A stretch of 64,000 nucleotides of DNA from Pleurotus djamor (GCA_029747585.1 JAPEVF010000103.1:4885-68884); one strand, 5' to 3'; shown: positions 12,601 to 24,899, counted from the first letter of the stretch. The notes: generated by a model not told the origin, from the letters alone. Numbers and translations are program-made.

Positions 12601-14856
12601 CTGAAACCATCAGAGGCGAATGCTTGCTCCAGCCTGTTCTCGAAATCTTCCTTGACTCCATGGGGAAGGGATATATGGATATTGATCAGGTGTTGCTCTT
12701 CGGCCTTCAGCATATGTAAAAACTGGAAAGACTGAAGCATGGTTTTGATGGGTTTTTGGTTGAGGTACTTGAAGTTCTGCAAGGGAGAGGAGGTCAATCC
12801 GAGCTCACGAGGGCATCAGNCGAAAACTCACATAATACATGTGGTACTCGTCAATTTTATTGATACCACGTTCGGTAGGAGTGACAGAGATACGAGCCTC
12901 GGTTTGGAATATTTCACGAATGGCTCGTCGGAGTAAGGGGTCCTTGCCTAATTCTGTAGCCACGATCATACGTGCTCTCCGTAGAAGTTCATCGGCAGAA
13001 ACTGCCTTCAAAGGATCTGGGTCCATGAATTGCTCAGCGTAGACGGCTGGGTTGAGCTCTTGATCATCAATGAAATGGGCATGATGAGAGACCATGAAGT
13101 TCAGGACGACGTGATGGGGTTGGATGCCGAATCCCTGCAANAAATTGAGTTGACGTTGACGTGAAGGGTGAGCAAAAGCGACGCACATTGGCCAGTCTGG
13201 AGACAATGCTCTTCTTGGCAACCTCATACGCAGATGTTCGGGTGGGCATTTTGCGTTTCACACCGACTTCGGCGTTGTCTTCGTCATCATGGAAGTGGAA
13301 CTCATCTACGCCATTCTTCTTCTCCTTGTACTTCATCGACAACCATTCTGTGACATCCGCGACTACCTCTACACTATCCATCTTGGGTCGTATCTCGGAT
13401 TCATAGTATTCATCCTTGACACCAAGTCGATCGTAGGATGCGTCTAGAACCTTGCGCCGCTGGAGTAAGGCCCTGTACTTGAGACCCAAAGAATATATTC
13501 GCCACAGCTCCTTCTGAGAGAGAAGTTCAGCGCGGGATCGCATATCCCTGATGTCAAAGTGTGAGATATGGTCACGCCGGTGCGTCCAGATGTATGGGAC
13601 TTCATATTCTTCTATGAAGAGACATCGAAGGGTGTACATGACAGCTTTGACCAAGGCTGCCTGTAGATGAGCGTGCTGCCCACCAGGTAGGAAGAACAGC
13701 TGCGTTTTGGCGTCCGAAATTCGCTGTGTTATCCAGAGTGCAGCATCATCGAGGTCTGCCTCCGTCAATGAAACATGAAGGGTGAGAGTGGGATTCGGGG
13801 AGAGGGTAGAGTTTACGAGTTGCATTCGCTCAGGGATGTCTTGGGCACGTATAAGGTCGTCGTCCTCAGTCAACATACGCGCTTGTATTTCCGACGGCTC
13901 GAAAACCTGAGGGAGGGGTTAATCATCGACATTGAAAGAATGGCAGAAACACGAACATCTTGATACTTCATGTCCAGTTTCTGTTCGTCAAGTGTTTCCA
14001 TTTCCTCGTCTCCAACCAGCGCCCAGTCATACTCATGACCATCTCCAAAGACTTCATGGATTTCGTCCCAGGCACTAAGAAAAGGTTCATGCTTTTGAAC
14101 AGAGTCATAATTGAACAACTCACTTCGCGTCAATACCAGCCAGCTCTGGACGAATCCCCTGGGCTCTTCGGCGTTCCTTCTCTAGCTTTCTCCTCTCCTT
14201 TCTCCTCTCCTCGCGAGCTTCCTCATCCATTGGCGCACCAGCCTCGTCTTCTTCATCATAGTCAATGAAGTCGTCCATGCCGTCCATGTCACCATCGTCA
14301 TCGTCATCACGACCACCATCCTCCCAGATACGCTGAATGTCTTGGACCTGTGGAAGGTCGTCGTCCAGGTCGTCGTCTGACGATTCGAGGACAGTACGGT
14401 GCTTCGAGGATTCGGGGGGAGGAGAATCATCACCGCCGCGGCGCAATCTGGTCAGTCGGTTCTTCTTACGTGACGCGCCAGTGTTCTCCTCGAGTAGTTC
14501 GAGGTCGTCGTCCTCTAACTCTTCCTCTTCTCGGCCTAAACACAAAGGTTTCAAATACGCTCTAAAACAGGGAATACTAAAGCTCACGTCGTCGATGGTG
14601 CTTCTTGCGACGCTTCCGCCGTTTACGACGTTCGTCGTCGTCTTCATCGTCTTCGTCCTCATCCTCGTCTACAATGAAGCCGTCTCGGATCCTACGTTCT
14701 TCTTCTTCGTCTTCGTCAGGTTCTTCTGAACTGTCGTCGGAGGCATCTGGCATTATAGCATCGCCCTCTCCTTCTTCGTCGTTTTCAGCGTCCGGTTCGT
14801 GCATTGTCTGGTCCTCTTGGTCTTCATGCTGAAAATCTGGATGTAGTTGAGACTCC
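9615..14856 (-). CDS. SPT6: Transcription elongation factor / histone chaperone Spt6
   Basis: Spt6 travels with RNA polymerase II, reassembles nucleosomes and binds the phosphorylated Rpb1 linker. Domains in order: a very acidic N-terminus from ATG 14856 ([10 protein letters not shown], then long Asp/Glu runs and basic patches); helix-rich core; a YqgF/RNase H-like domain ([19 protein letters not shown] to [16 protein letters not shown]); helix-hairpin-helix segment ([29 protein letters not shown]); an S1 domain ([11 protein letters not shown] to [17 protein letters not shown]); an SH2 domain ([31 protein letters not shown]); and a low-complexity tail with [11 protein letters not shown] and repeated Pro-Gly ending in GQGGGGW. 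The gene is about 5.2 kb with roughly ten short introns; the expected product is near 1,500 residues, normal for the family. It is divergent from COQ11, 159 bp between ATGs. The tail resembles the Thr/Pro repeats of Spt5 and Spt6 C-termini. Confidence 0.95.
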
Positions 14857-15015
14857 ATCGTCGCCCTCACAAGGCTGGTACGGATTCACAACTTTACGCG
14901 AGAAATCCGTATTACCAATCACTTCCCACGCTGGGTCCTGAAATGTCGAAAGCTTGGCATCGGGCGTTCATACGACTTCAAGTCACTACAACGGTACTCT
15001 TGAGGTCCTCTTCTC

Positions 15016-16240
15016 ATGCACATCTTGGTTGTTGGCGGCAACGGCTTCATCGGTAAGTCTGAAATGTCTATATCGCTTTAATGGGATGCTGGCTTATTTC
15101 TTATTTTCTAGGCTCTACAATATGCAGAGCCGCGCTCTCCAGAGGAATGCAGGTCACAAGTATTAGGTAGCTCAAGTCGCGAAGAGATTTCACCAGTCAT
15201 TGATCACCTCTTCATCCATAGCTCTTCTGGGCAACCCTATCGAACACCTAAGGGCCACTCACCTGCATGGACATCCAAAGTGTTGCCAGATTCGTTTTGT
15301 TTACGCGACTATACTCTAACCGACGGCGTTTCGTCTCCAGGTCCAATGGAAGAAAGGCGACGTTTTGAACCCAGAAACCTTTGCGGATTCCTTCCCACAA
15401 GTTGACGGCGTAGTCCATACTCTAGGTACTCTCCTTGAGGATGGAGAATATAAAATTGCAGTTAGGCGGGGGAACGTGCCTCAACTTCTACGCGCCCTTG
15501 TCGGTGGAATCACAAGCGACGCGAACCCTCTGAAGACGGGATCGGCATCATATAAGGGAAGCTATGAAGCATTGAACAGAGACTCGGGTATGCGTCCTTT
15601 TCCGATCGTTATGTATGGTTCTTCTGACAAAAAATTNCAGCCCTCAACGTCTGCCAGGCCTTCATCAGGTCCCCACCTCCATCAACCAGCAACTCAGGCC
15701 ACCGTCCATTTGTGTACATTTCCGCTGAAGATATCTTCCGACCCATTATTCCATCACGATATATTGATACCAAGCGCGAGGCGGAACGAGGTCTAGAATT
15801 GCTTTTGGCCGATCAGCCTTACAGAGGCGTTTACCTCCGACCAAGTGGGTAGCACTCGCGTAACCTTCTATGCTTATCTCTGACAATACACAGGCTTGGT
15901 TTACCACGCGCATTATCGTCCACTCACATCACCTGCCGCGGTTATGTTTGATATATCCGCCAACCTCCACGCCAAAGCTCCTCAATCTTTCCCGACACCA
16001 TCAGGTCTCCTTAGACACCTCGCATCAGCATTTCCCTCTTCTTCNGCTTCTTTCCAATCAATTGCCAATGCCATGACCATTCCACCAATACACGTAGACC
16101 ATGTCGCAGCAGCGACTTGCCAAGCCCTCGAGAATCCAGATGTTAGAGGTGTATTGGGGGTAGCGGAGATGAGAAAGCTTTTAGGATGGGGTCATGAACA
16201 ACAGGACGAGGCCCAGTCTTCGATAAATACTTACTCATAA
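15016..16240 (+). CDS. COQ11: NAD(P)-binding SDR/epimerase-like protein, Coq11 (YLR290C) family
   Basis: An atypical short-chain dehydrogenase associated with the coenzyme Q biosynthetic complex in mitochondria; the family is related to NDUFA9. The ATG at 15016 opens MHILVVGGNGFIG, a GxxGxxG Rossmann motif that is interrupted by an intron just after FIG. Later blocks are STICRAALSRGMQVTSI, VVHTLGTLLEDGEYK, FVYISAEDIFRPIIPSRYI with DTKREAERGL (Tyr-x3-Lys-like region), GVYLRPSLVYHAHYRPL and a C-terminal IPPIHVDHVAAATCQAL. About six exons are visible and the last ends at 16240. The very first exon is only about 36 coding bases. It is divergent from SPT6 and followed in the same direction by ADK2, another mitochondrial protein. 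N at 15637 and 16045 do not break the frame. Confidence 0.82.
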
Positions 16241-16618
16241 AGCTGTAATTGCGATTTCATCGCAGCCTACCACTAATAATAAACATCTTGTGAGGCGGCA
16301 ATGTCGCGTATCTTCGCGATTTGGGCTTGGCATAGTGCCATCCGACGATTTATAAACGGTACCTTCTCATAAGTTCGAGGCCCAAGGCCAGACGAAGTCC
16401 TGCCGTTTGTTGGGGCAATAAACGAAANTGAGACTTCGAATTCTTCATCTTCCCTGTCCTAAACTAGCCCGGGTCTTGCTCAAATAATGTAAGGAATTAA
16501 TCGGACGATTGCGTGGGCGCNCTGCACATAAATATTTATTGACCCCCTTATAAGTAATCGACAGTGCCGAGTCGTCCCTTCCTTGCNCAGTCACGCAACG
16601 CCCTCCGCTCCCCGAATC
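16241..16618. other. Intergenic region COQ11-ADK2
   Basis: 378 bp with several Ns. It should hold the COQ11 terminator and the ADK2 promoter. I see no open frame or structured element worth naming. Confidence 0.4.
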
Positions 16619-17815
16619 ATGCACACTCTCCGAGCCAACATCGGTTGCCCTCCACTTGCCCAACGGCTCACTGGACGTCAAGGCTTCTCGACCTCAACAT
16701 GTGCTCGCAGAGCTCTGCCATTCTTCCTCAGTGCTAGACACCAAGTACACGATGACCAGGATGCCAAGTTCTTGCGCATGATTATGTTCGGAAAACCTGG
16801 TGCGGGGAAGGGCACACTCACGAGTCGTTTGGTCAAGAAATACGACATCCTGTCCCTGTCCACTGGTGACCTCCTGAGGCAGCACATTGCGGAGGGGTAT
16901 GTTGTTCGTTAGACCATCTATATCATGTCTCAAAAATTTATTTCGCGTTCTCAGAACCAGTGTAGGGAAACAGGCGGAGGAAATTGTCGCGCAGGGTGGG
17001 CTACTACCGGACGAGCTGATGTTAAAGGTAGTGACAAGCAAACTTGACCTCATACAAAATAGAGTGCGTCCGTTAATTCCCCTCTACACGCACCACCCCG
17101 TAACTCCTCATCCTCATCCTCACAGCATTGGATACTGGATGGATTCCCCCGCACCCTCGGTCAAGCAAAACTGCTGGACAGCCATCTAACGTAGGTCCTC
17201 TTTGCACCAATGCACGATCCAAAAAGTCTCACTTCGGTAAATTCCCAGCCGAAAGACCACCCCCCTCAGCCTCGTCGTAAATATTGACGTTCCTGACGAC
17301 ATCATCCTAAGCCGAATATCCGACCGATGGGTTCACCTCGCCTCTGGACGCGTATACAATATGTCGTATAACCGTCCGAAGGTTGAGGGATTTGACGACG
17401 AAACGGGGGAGCCTCTCACCAAACGACCAGATGACAACCCCGTATGTTCCCCTCTCGTTTACTCACCGACTCCACTAACGCATGATGTGCGCAGGAGGTA
17501 TTTGCCCATAGGCTGAGGCAATTCTACGCATCCACCAGCCCCTTGTTGACATACTACAACTCCCTGTCGAAGCACCCCCGAAGGCATCATCCCAACCAGC
17601 ATCCTCACCAGTTGTCTTTCACTCGTCCCCATCAACTACAACTTGCTGCTGTATCCGGAACAACATCGGACGAAATATGGCCCAAGCTTGACGGATTGGT
17701 GCGGAAATCGTTCCCTCATCTACGCGAGCGACAGGATACCACCAAGCGAAACAGCTTAAGCGAAGCTATTCTCGAATGGGATCGATCTCGACCAGTTATC
17801 ACTGACCAGAAGTAA
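16619..17815 (+). CDS. ADK2: Mitochondrial GTP:AMP phosphotransferase (adenylate kinase 3-like)
   Basis: Transfers phosphate from GTP or another NTP to AMP in the mitochondrial matrix. The N-terminus is rich in Arg and Ser and lacks acids for the first 40 residues, as expected of a matrix-targeting peptide. The P-loop is [11 protein letters not shown], followed by [21 protein letters not shown] and [18 protein letters not shown] (NMP-binding and Walker B region). The LID reads [20 protein letters not shown], without the four-Cys zinc site, typical of fungal Adk2. Five exons are supported by the motif order. The C-terminal third, from the [11 protein letters not shown] segment, is less conserved but returns to [13 protein letters not shown] near the end. 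It is convergent with NTM1, 165 bp between stops. Confidence 0.9.
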
Positions 17816-17979
17816 GAAGCAGAGGATTTCCATCTCGATCTTTATTTGTGTCGCTTCAATCCACATGATCCATGTCACCACCACATTTTTTCGGCCATGG
17901 TAGATAGTAGAAGATTTATATTTACTTTTTAGTTGTGAGGATAGATTTGTCTTCGTCATTATCAATTTTAAGGCTTTAC

Positions 17980-19041
17980 TTATCGTAGGGCGTACCTGCG
18001 GAGGTGTTAGTAATAGTAATGCAAAATGAGCCCGCCCAACACTTACATCTTGACGGGGTATAATCCCTCCTCAAAGCCTTCTTGAATTTGCTCACGAATA
18101 AGCTTTAGGCCTGCTTTCTCAAAGACAGCCTTCCAAGCATTGTCGGACCTGTTCGATGATTCAGAGCTCGAACACGCACTAGGAAGATGTGTCACACCTC
18201 GTCAAACTGGAATCCTGTTCATCGAAAGACACTCTTGCTGATCCATCTTCACCATCTCGACATAGATTCTCCTTTACTATGATCAGACTTCTCCCTGGAC
18301 TTCTCAACGCATTTCGACATCGCTTGAAGAACAAGACCAAGTCTGGATCATTCAAATGCCCAAGGCACCATTGACACCATATCACGTCAAATGCTGAATC
18401 GATGTCCTCTGCGCCAGGAGCTGGTACGAAACCAACCCGGTCAAGAAGCGTTACAGAGGAACCGAGTGGGTTAACTGGATNGAATTGTTGCAGCGTTCCT
18501 TGAATGATAGTTACACTCTTCGTTTTGTCCGCGATCCCTCTCCACCCTTGAGCTTCACCAGGCTGGGTGCTCTTCCGAGCTTGAGCAAGTGCTTCCTGGA
18601 CGAAGTGATCGACGGGTTCAAGGATAACTACATCTGAGAATAGAGGTAGGAGGACATCTGCAGTGACGCGACCAATGCCAGCGCCAACATCGAGTGCCCT
18701 AGTGCGATAACCTGGGGCAGTAGTCGGGGAAAGGGGAGACAGAGCTGATGGAACAGTGCATAGTTCGGGAAGAAGATTCATAGCGAATAGACGTGATCCA
18801 ACTGCATCAACGCGAGGAAGACTCTTGATTATATTGCAACGTGTTAGTTGAACGCGAATAAGAGTGGCAGAGAGGGTGTATAAGTACCCCAGATCCAAGA
18901 CCACCTGAATTGGTATAATCATCAACAATGAATGCCAGAAATTCGAGCGAGAGAAATGAAGCAACCTAGTACGCCATCTAAGCTAGCCGGTTGCGTATTC
19001 CAGTATTCGATGCCTTGTTGGAGGTCAGGAGTCGGGTCCAT
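17980..19041 (-). CDS. NTM1: Alpha-N-terminal protein methyltransferase 1 (Ntm1/Tae1)
   Basis: SAM-dependent enzyme that methylates the alpha-amino group of proteins starting Xaa-Pro-Lys after Met removal; yeast Tae1 targets ribosomal proteins. The start ATG at 19041 gives MDPTPDLQQGIEYWNTQPAS, matching the family opening (GxxYW...). Motif I is ALDVGAGIGRVTADVLLPLF, followed by DVVILEPVDHFVQEA, DVIWCQWCLGHLNDPDLV and a PGRSLIIVKEN strand. A last short exon after an intron at about 17996-18048 supplies the C-terminal MYALR and stop at 17980. The insert between about residues 110 and 150 (including VTIIQGTLQQF) is normal for the family. It is divergent from CSM3, 120 bp between ATGs. Confidence 0.9.
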
Positions 19042-19103
19042 GATGGTGGTGAAAGGAAGGAACCAGGTTGAGGGCGAGCAATTCACAGATTGGACACGTC
19101 GCG

Positions 19104-19109
19104 ACGCGT
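19104..19109. promoter_or_regulatory. ACGCGT (MCB-type) hexamer in NTM1/CSM3 promoter
   Basis: A perfect palindromic ACGCGT lies in the 120-bp divergent promoter, 53 bp upstream of the CSM3 ATG. MBF-type factors bind this box at G1/S genes in yeasts, which would suit a replication-fork gene. The hexamer also occurs at about background frequency elsewhere in the window, so function is inferred. Confidence 0.35.
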
Positions 19110-19161
19110 ACACAAGGACAAACACACCACCATTCCTCTCTCCTGGTACCGACAACCTGCC

Positions 19162-20476
19162 ATGACCTCACCTCATCCCGCCGACGTCGACCAGGCTCCA
19201 GAGCCAGTGCCATTTAACGTCCCCCTTTTCCTGCCCGATGACTCCGATGAAGAGAACGAGCAAATAGCGCGTCGATCATCACGACCACCCGCACCAGCGG
19301 TCCCTCAAGACGTGCTGGATCTTTTCAATGACCTCGACAACGATGCTGATATGGAGGCTGGCTTCTCAGCACCGACTGTGCCTGATGATGCGGATGACCC
19401 GTTTACGATCAAACCACTTGTCTCAACAGTTGATATCGCGGCTTTAGAAAGAGAGGCTCGCGCTCGCCCACTTCCTACGCAGCCCCGTAGTTCTCAGCCT
19501 TCATCCTCTCAAGTACGGGACGAAGCCAGTGGAGAGGAGGACAAGGAAGATAAGGCAAAAGATGAAAAGAAACCGGGGTTGAGGAAGAGAATACCTAGAC
19601 TTGACGAGGGCAGACTACTGGGCAAGGACGGGTTTCCCGCCCTCATGAAAGCCGTGAAGGACTTCAAAATCAAAGGAAAAGGGCATGAAGTGAGTTCACC
19701 ATAATTTCCATTCTATAGGCCGTGCTAAACCGATTATCCATAGGTTCAGGATCTTGACCGCCTTTTCCTGGTGTATCAATTCTGGACTCATCAATTGTAT
19801 CCTAAAACCCAATTTCGCGATACGGTAGAACGGGTTGAAAAGCTTTGTCACTCAAGGCGAATGAATGTATGAAACCACCGTCCCCCTCTACACTATTGAG
19901 GCTAATTTACAGGATTAGGTTGCACTCAGCGTTTATAATGATGAAGCCCATGGAAAGACGCGTCCAGAAGCGGCGGTGATAGACCTCACAGACGATGAAG
20001 ACGACCTTGGAGATAAAGCTGATGAACCCCCTGCGTCTGAGCCAATCACACCCTCTTCTTCTAGACCACCATCAGAACCCCCTGCATCAAGTGACGGTAA
20101 TGCATTTGACTTTGACGACGACGAATTCGAAGCTGCCCTCGAAGCAGAACGAACTGGACGCCGTCCTATTTCAGAGGCTGTAGGCAGCGCGGCAACTTCG
20201 AAACCAAAGGCCACTTTTGGGCCGGCCGATGATGATGACTTGATGGACGTTGACGGGGAGGACTGGGACAAACTAATCGCGGGTGCATTTGAAGTTGAAG
20301 AATCCAATAACAATGGTAATTCGCAATCGAATAAGCAGGCAACAAACAGCATGGCGGACGACGACGATATATGGGATATCATTGATGAAGTGCAGAAAGA
20401 ACAAGCCGCAGGCCCAACACCGCAGAGAAAGGAAGTTTCTGAAGCGGAGGAGAACTGGGAAGACATGTATCTTTAG
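19162..20476 (+). CDS. CSM3: Replication fork protection component Csm3/Swi3 (Tipin homolog)
   Basis: Partner of Tof1/Swi1 (Timeless) in the fork-protection complex that stabilises stalled forks and supports S-phase checkpoint signalling. The start at 19162 follows an upstream in-frame Met whose segment lies in the NTM1 promoter. The N-terminus is acidic and Pro-rich. The Swi3 domain spans roughly residues 130-220: IPRLDEGRLLGKDGFPALMK, AVKDFKIKGKGHEVQDLDRL, FLVYQFWTHQLYPKTQFRD and VERVEKLCHSRRM across two introns. The C-terminal half is acidic and low-complexity, with VIDLTDDEDD (a SIM-like stretch) and DDDDIWDIIDEVQ, and ends NWEDMYL. The antisense serine-rich open frame is a shadow of the Asp/Glu codons. 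It is convergent with NCE101, 54 bp between stops. Confidence 0.9.
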
Positions 20477-20530
20477 AGAGTGCTTTGTGAGTAGGTCGAG
20501 GAGTTTTGAACGGACTGTTATTTCATTTCT

Positions 20531-20777
20531 TCAATCCTGAGTTGCCTTAGCCTCGGACAGCTGCTTCATTTTCTCCACTTTCCACTGGACCAGATCCAGC
20601 AGTCTTTCGCCTGGAGGTGGTGCCGTGCGGGGATTGTTTTCGTGTAGATAAAATGCAAACAAGCCCGTGAACACGCCTAAGATGGGGTCCAATGTTCTGG
20701 TTACATTCACCGTCAGATTATCGTTGCAGCCATAGATATAGACTGGATACTGACCGCGAAAGCAAGACTGGAGGCAT
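20531..20777 (-). CDS. NCE101: Non-classical export protein Nce101 family, small membrane protein
   Basis: A very small gene of two exons (20777-20755, only 23 nt, and 20696-20531) that join in frame to 62 residues. The protein begins MPPVLLSRTLDPILGVFTGL and continues FAFYLHENNPRTAPP. SRTLDP followed by a single hydrophobic helix is the signature of Nce101, a fungal protein linked to non-classical secretion in yeast. The C-terminal half (GERLLDLVQWKVEKMKQL) is charged and helical and longer than in yeast, as in mushroom orthologs. The intron has GTCAGT and a CAG acceptor. It lies between CSM3 (convergent) and MDM20 (divergent, 149 bp between ATGs). Confidence 0.85.
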
Positions 20778-20926
20778 TGGGTGCTTAGGGGAGGGAGAAA
20801 CTTGAAGCGCCAATGAAACTCGGAAGCTCTCGATCGCCAACTCTAGGGTCACCGATCAAAAAAGTTGGCGTTCGTACATAAATTTCTCAACAACCCGACT
20901 TCCTCTCTCTCCACCATCCCACCACA

Positions 20927-23900
20927 ATGTCTTCCATCGCTCTCGACCGTCAGCTCCGCCCCATCTATGGTCAGCACATTTCTACGCGTCCGACCACCCT
21001 GCCATTGACCTGAGGTCAACCTCGTGTAGATTCACTGGACACCGGATCAAACAAGTCTGCTGTTGTTGCGTGTAACAAACTCCTCAAAAAGCACCCAAAG
21101 AACGACCTTGTCAAGGTTCGTGCAGCTAGAAGCTCACTAATTATCGCTTAGATTGACGTACTTCACTTCACTTTACGCCAGGCCCTCAAGGCCCTCGCTC
21201 TCGTCCGTTTGCAAAAGGTCGAGGAATCACTGATACTATGTGACGAAGTACTGGCGTCGAAGCCTACCGAAGATGCCATCCTGACGGCTATGATGCACGT
21301 TTTGCGCGGTCTCGGTCGTCGTACGTCTTTCCTCCTCGTCCCGATCTCTCGGAACTCATGTCATTATTGAAGACTCCGACACGATCACGATGTTTGAGGA
21401 AGCATTCAAGCAACAACCCGCAAACGAGGAGCTCGGAGCGCAAACGTTCTTCGCGAATGTTAGAGCAGGACATTGGAAATCAGCTCAACAAGTGTGTCTG
21501 CCCTCGCGTTAACGCACGCTCATTCACATCNNCTCTNCTCCTAGATCGCGACCCGAATGCATAGACAGTTTCAGGAAGATCGATACCTTTATTGGAGCGT
21601 AATTAGTACGGTCCTCCAGGTGCGTCGTATCATCAATGCTTCATGCAGACTTTCTTAAGTTGCTATAGGCAGGCGAGCCTTCCACTCCACCCAATATGCG
21701 GGAGCTTTTGTACAAGCTGGCGCATCGGCTAATTACGTCAGGTCAAACGCCATCCTACCTTAACGCAGATCGGTTCCACCTCCACCTCTCGATTCTTAAA
21801 GAATTGGAACTGTTCGAGGANGCAAACAAGTTGTTGNACCATGATATCGGGAAAATGATTTGCTCAGCGAATCTCGCGTGCAATGAAGTTAGACGGGACA
21901 TTGTCAAACTACAAAAGCGCTTTAAAGAAGAGTCTGAACTAGCTGAGAAGAAGATAGTGGAGAAAGGGTTGGTCCTCGTAGGCATTCCGCGTTGGCCAGA
22001 CTAACGTCCATGCTACAGTGACAGGAACTGGCTTGAGTTCCTTGCCGTTCTGGATGCCGTCTTTATTTCGGAAACGGATGGAGCCGTCGAAGCCGTCGAA
22101 TCCCGTGTAGAACACGCACGGACGATATTCGAGCAAGTGGCTGAAAAGGACGGCAAGAAGGACCGCTCCGGTGCCCTTGCGCTACTGGAATTAGAACATC
22201 GAACTCGAGCCAATGGCAAGTCCCGAGGTGCATTGATCCACACCCTTACGTTGCCCAGAACTCACCAGGTTCATCAGAGGAAGAACGACTACTCACTCTT
22301 CTGAAGAACTATATCCAGCAATTTGGAGACAAAGCTTGCTGTTATGAAGACCTCCGACCTTATGTACTCGANGCATCTCTTACACCTGTATGGCAGGAAT
22401 ATCTAGAAGCACTCCCTGTTACCATTGTAAGTCTTTGTGTTCTTTTCGTGACCCTCCTGACCAATGGCAAAAGAGCACCATTAACGACCTTCAACGACGC
22501 ATTAATGTTCATAAATTATTACGCTACAGCCTGTCATCATCACAAGTGGACGTACAATCGGAAACGAGCCGCGCCAAACTATACCTCAAAGAATATCTCG
22601 AGGCTTTGCCGTTGGGTGCTGATCTACCCAACACGGAACTGCAGCCTGCNGACGATTTGGCTATCCTCGCGGGAACGACATTCGTCAACCTGTGGTCCAT
22701 TACATCGGAGCAAAAGTATCTACACTCTGCCGCGGCCATACTAGAATATGGATTGTCGAAAAGCAACGCAGCATACCTGATGCGACTTATGTTAGTCCGG
22801 ATATACCGGCTGCTGGGTGAGTCACTTAAACCGTCTTGTACCCTGAACCCCCATCCNGACGTTACTTTCAGGCGCACCTTCCCTTTCACTGGATCACTAT
22901 CGTGCCTTGCAAGTAAAGCAGGTTCAAAACGACACTTTGTCCCATTTCATATTATCCCGGGCATCGATGTTCTCACTAGCCGCTACTGGGGACTTGACAT
23001 TTGCAACCGAGTGTTTAGAGTCAAGCCAGGTGTATCTCAGTAACTCTCAAGAAGTAAGCTGCTTCGGTACGAACGTTGCAAGAAGACCTAACTGGTCAAT
23101 AGACAGCAGATTTCTTGGTCCGGGCTTTCAATGGCGAGAAGTACTCTCAAATACCGGAGTTCATCAATTTCGAAGACCGTTTGGACAATTCGCTACAAAG
23201 GGACATCGTCAAGATGGAGCATGTACGAATGCGATTCACTCATGAAACTGTCAACTCCGATGTTCTGGATTTGGAACTCATTGAGTTGAAGTTCATCTTC
23301 GAGCGCAGTGAGGATATAATTCCTGGATCTTGTACCAAAGTCGCTAATTTGTGCCCCAGTCCATCACGACAACAGAGACTTCGAGATTCTACCCAATTAC
23401 CAGCCCCACAGTCAACCGTCTCTAAATGAGATCAGCACGCTGTTCGGTCGGCAAGAAGGCGTAAGTCATTTGACGCGTAGGCATGAATATGCACTCACAT
23501 TTCTTTCCCTTCAGCATGGATGGTTGATGACTCTTCTGAGGATATACATCCGAGCGTTGCAGCAATCTAGTGATTTAGATGACACAGTGGAGGAGAAGCT
23601 TCTCATCGGTGATCGCCCGAAGCCCAATCCAGATAACAGCAAGGCACCGCTGCGTGAACGTCTAAGGCTTCGACCCGAAGAGGATCTGAAGGAGGTACTC
23701 ATGGTTTACCTTACGATTTCACTAGTATTCTGACATCCCCATCTAGTTGACTCAAGATGAGAAATCGCTGCTCGATTTCACCACCGGTTTGGCCGACTGG
23801 CTAGAATGCTACCACGATCACATCCGCCCACCTCCAGCTGTCGTCCTCGCCGAAGCCGCGAAGCAATCTGAACTGAAGACCGGACATCCTTTGAAAGGTG

Positions 23901-24657
23901 TCGAAATTCCTCCACTTCCTGCCAACGGCGCAACGAATGGCCATTACAAAAAGGATGAAGAGGCACCAGCCGTCAAGGAACCTCCTGAAGTAATCACCCA
24001 GTTCTTCGATGGTAAATTCGCGATATATAGACTTTTTTCGGCAGGAATCTGANCAGTTTCGTCAATAGCCATGAAGGCGCGGTTCGCTGAAGCGCAGAAG
24101 TCGTCAATCACTGAGGCTTTACACGTTGCAGCTCTCATCCAAGAGGTTCGACCCCTTTTACATGGTAGTCATGCTGTCATCGCTAATATCGGATGGACTA
24201 CCCTTCTTCCCTCTTAGGCATTCATCCTGTTCTCCATCGAAACGCTGCGCTTCAAGTCAGCATCAACGGTCAAAGTCTATAAACTCAACACAGTAAGTCT
24301 ATCGTCCACGTTCCATTGTCAGCGACACTAAACGGCCGATTCAGCTTGTTCAAAGCTTCAAGACAATACGTACGCATGCAGTCGAAATATTGAAAGAGAT
24401 ATCCGCTGCCCTGGTGAAGCAAAGTGAACAAGAGTCCACTGCTGAAGNCCGCAAAGCGTTTATCGAAGGTTGCTCAGAGGTCGAGTCGACTGAAGTACGC
24501 ATCTTCTATTTCATCTTGCTCACATCCTCGTTAAACTCTGCGTTAGATTCACCATGATTTCATCCTCAATATCGCCAAGCAAGTAGGTGATTCTCGCAAG
24601 AAGATTGTTGAAGGAGTGGGCAAAGGTCTTGCTCGTGTCTGTTCGAATCACTCTTAA
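20927..24657 (+). CDS. MDM20: NatB N-terminal acetyltransferase auxiliary subunit (Mdm20/Naa25)
   Basis: The large TPR-repeat subunit that anchors the NatB catalytic subunit to ribosomes; NatB acetylates Met-Asp/Glu/Asn/Gln N-termini. The start exon gives MSSIALDRQLRPIY, followed by SAVVACNKLLKKHPKND and ALKALALVRLQKVEES, typical of the N-terminal TPRs, then DTITMFEEAFKQQPANEE and LGAQTFFANVRAGHWKSAQQ. Further helical blocks are RMHRQFQEDRYLYWSVIS, LYKLAHRLITSG, YLHSAAAILEYGLSKSNA and LSLDHYRALQVKQVQNDTLS. The C-terminal segment KLNTLVQSFKTIRTHAVEIL ends near LARVCSNHS. About 17 exons separated by 50-70 nt introns are needed to keep the frame. Single Ns (for example 21531-21537, 22372, 24448) fall inside exons or introns without clear damage. 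The predicted length, about 900 residues, is normal for the family. Confidence 0.88.
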
Positions 24658-24843
24658 TTTTGCATTCGGTACACCTACCTAGAGATTCCGCATTTAACGT
24701 CCATCCATTACATGCATACTTAAGTATACTTAGTCGCAGGTATCTTTGCTCTGTTGTTTAGCTCGTTACTTTCCAACCTCCTCTCAATTGTACTGGTATT
24801 AGATCACCTGGATATATGTAAACAAACCAAAACAACACGGTAG

Positions 24844-24849
24844 ACGCGT
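24844..24849. promoter_or_regulatory. ACGCGT (MCB-type) box, distal, RPA2 promoter
   Basis: A perfect ACGCGT 78 bp upstream of the RPA2 start codon, paired with a second copy closer to the gene. RPA genes are classic MBF targets in yeasts; use in this organism is inferred. Confidence 0.4.
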
Positions 24850-24899
24850 CGGGTGTAATTATCATTGTTTCTCCTCAAACACGTCCATCTTCTTCTGAC

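Noticed and set aside
14337..14729. Ser-rich plus-strand open frame opposite SPT6
   Set aside because: It is the reverse complement of the Asp/Glu codon runs of the SPT6 acidic N-terminus (GAC/GAG read as GTC/CTC and TCG).
15896..16240. Separate small gene in the COQ11 3' part
   Set aside because: It is the last COQ11 exon; joined in frame it continues the SDR-like domain.
19933..20466. Ser-rich minus-strand open frame opposite CSM3
   Set aside because: A shadow of the acidic CSM3 C-terminus, with no start context or introns of its own.
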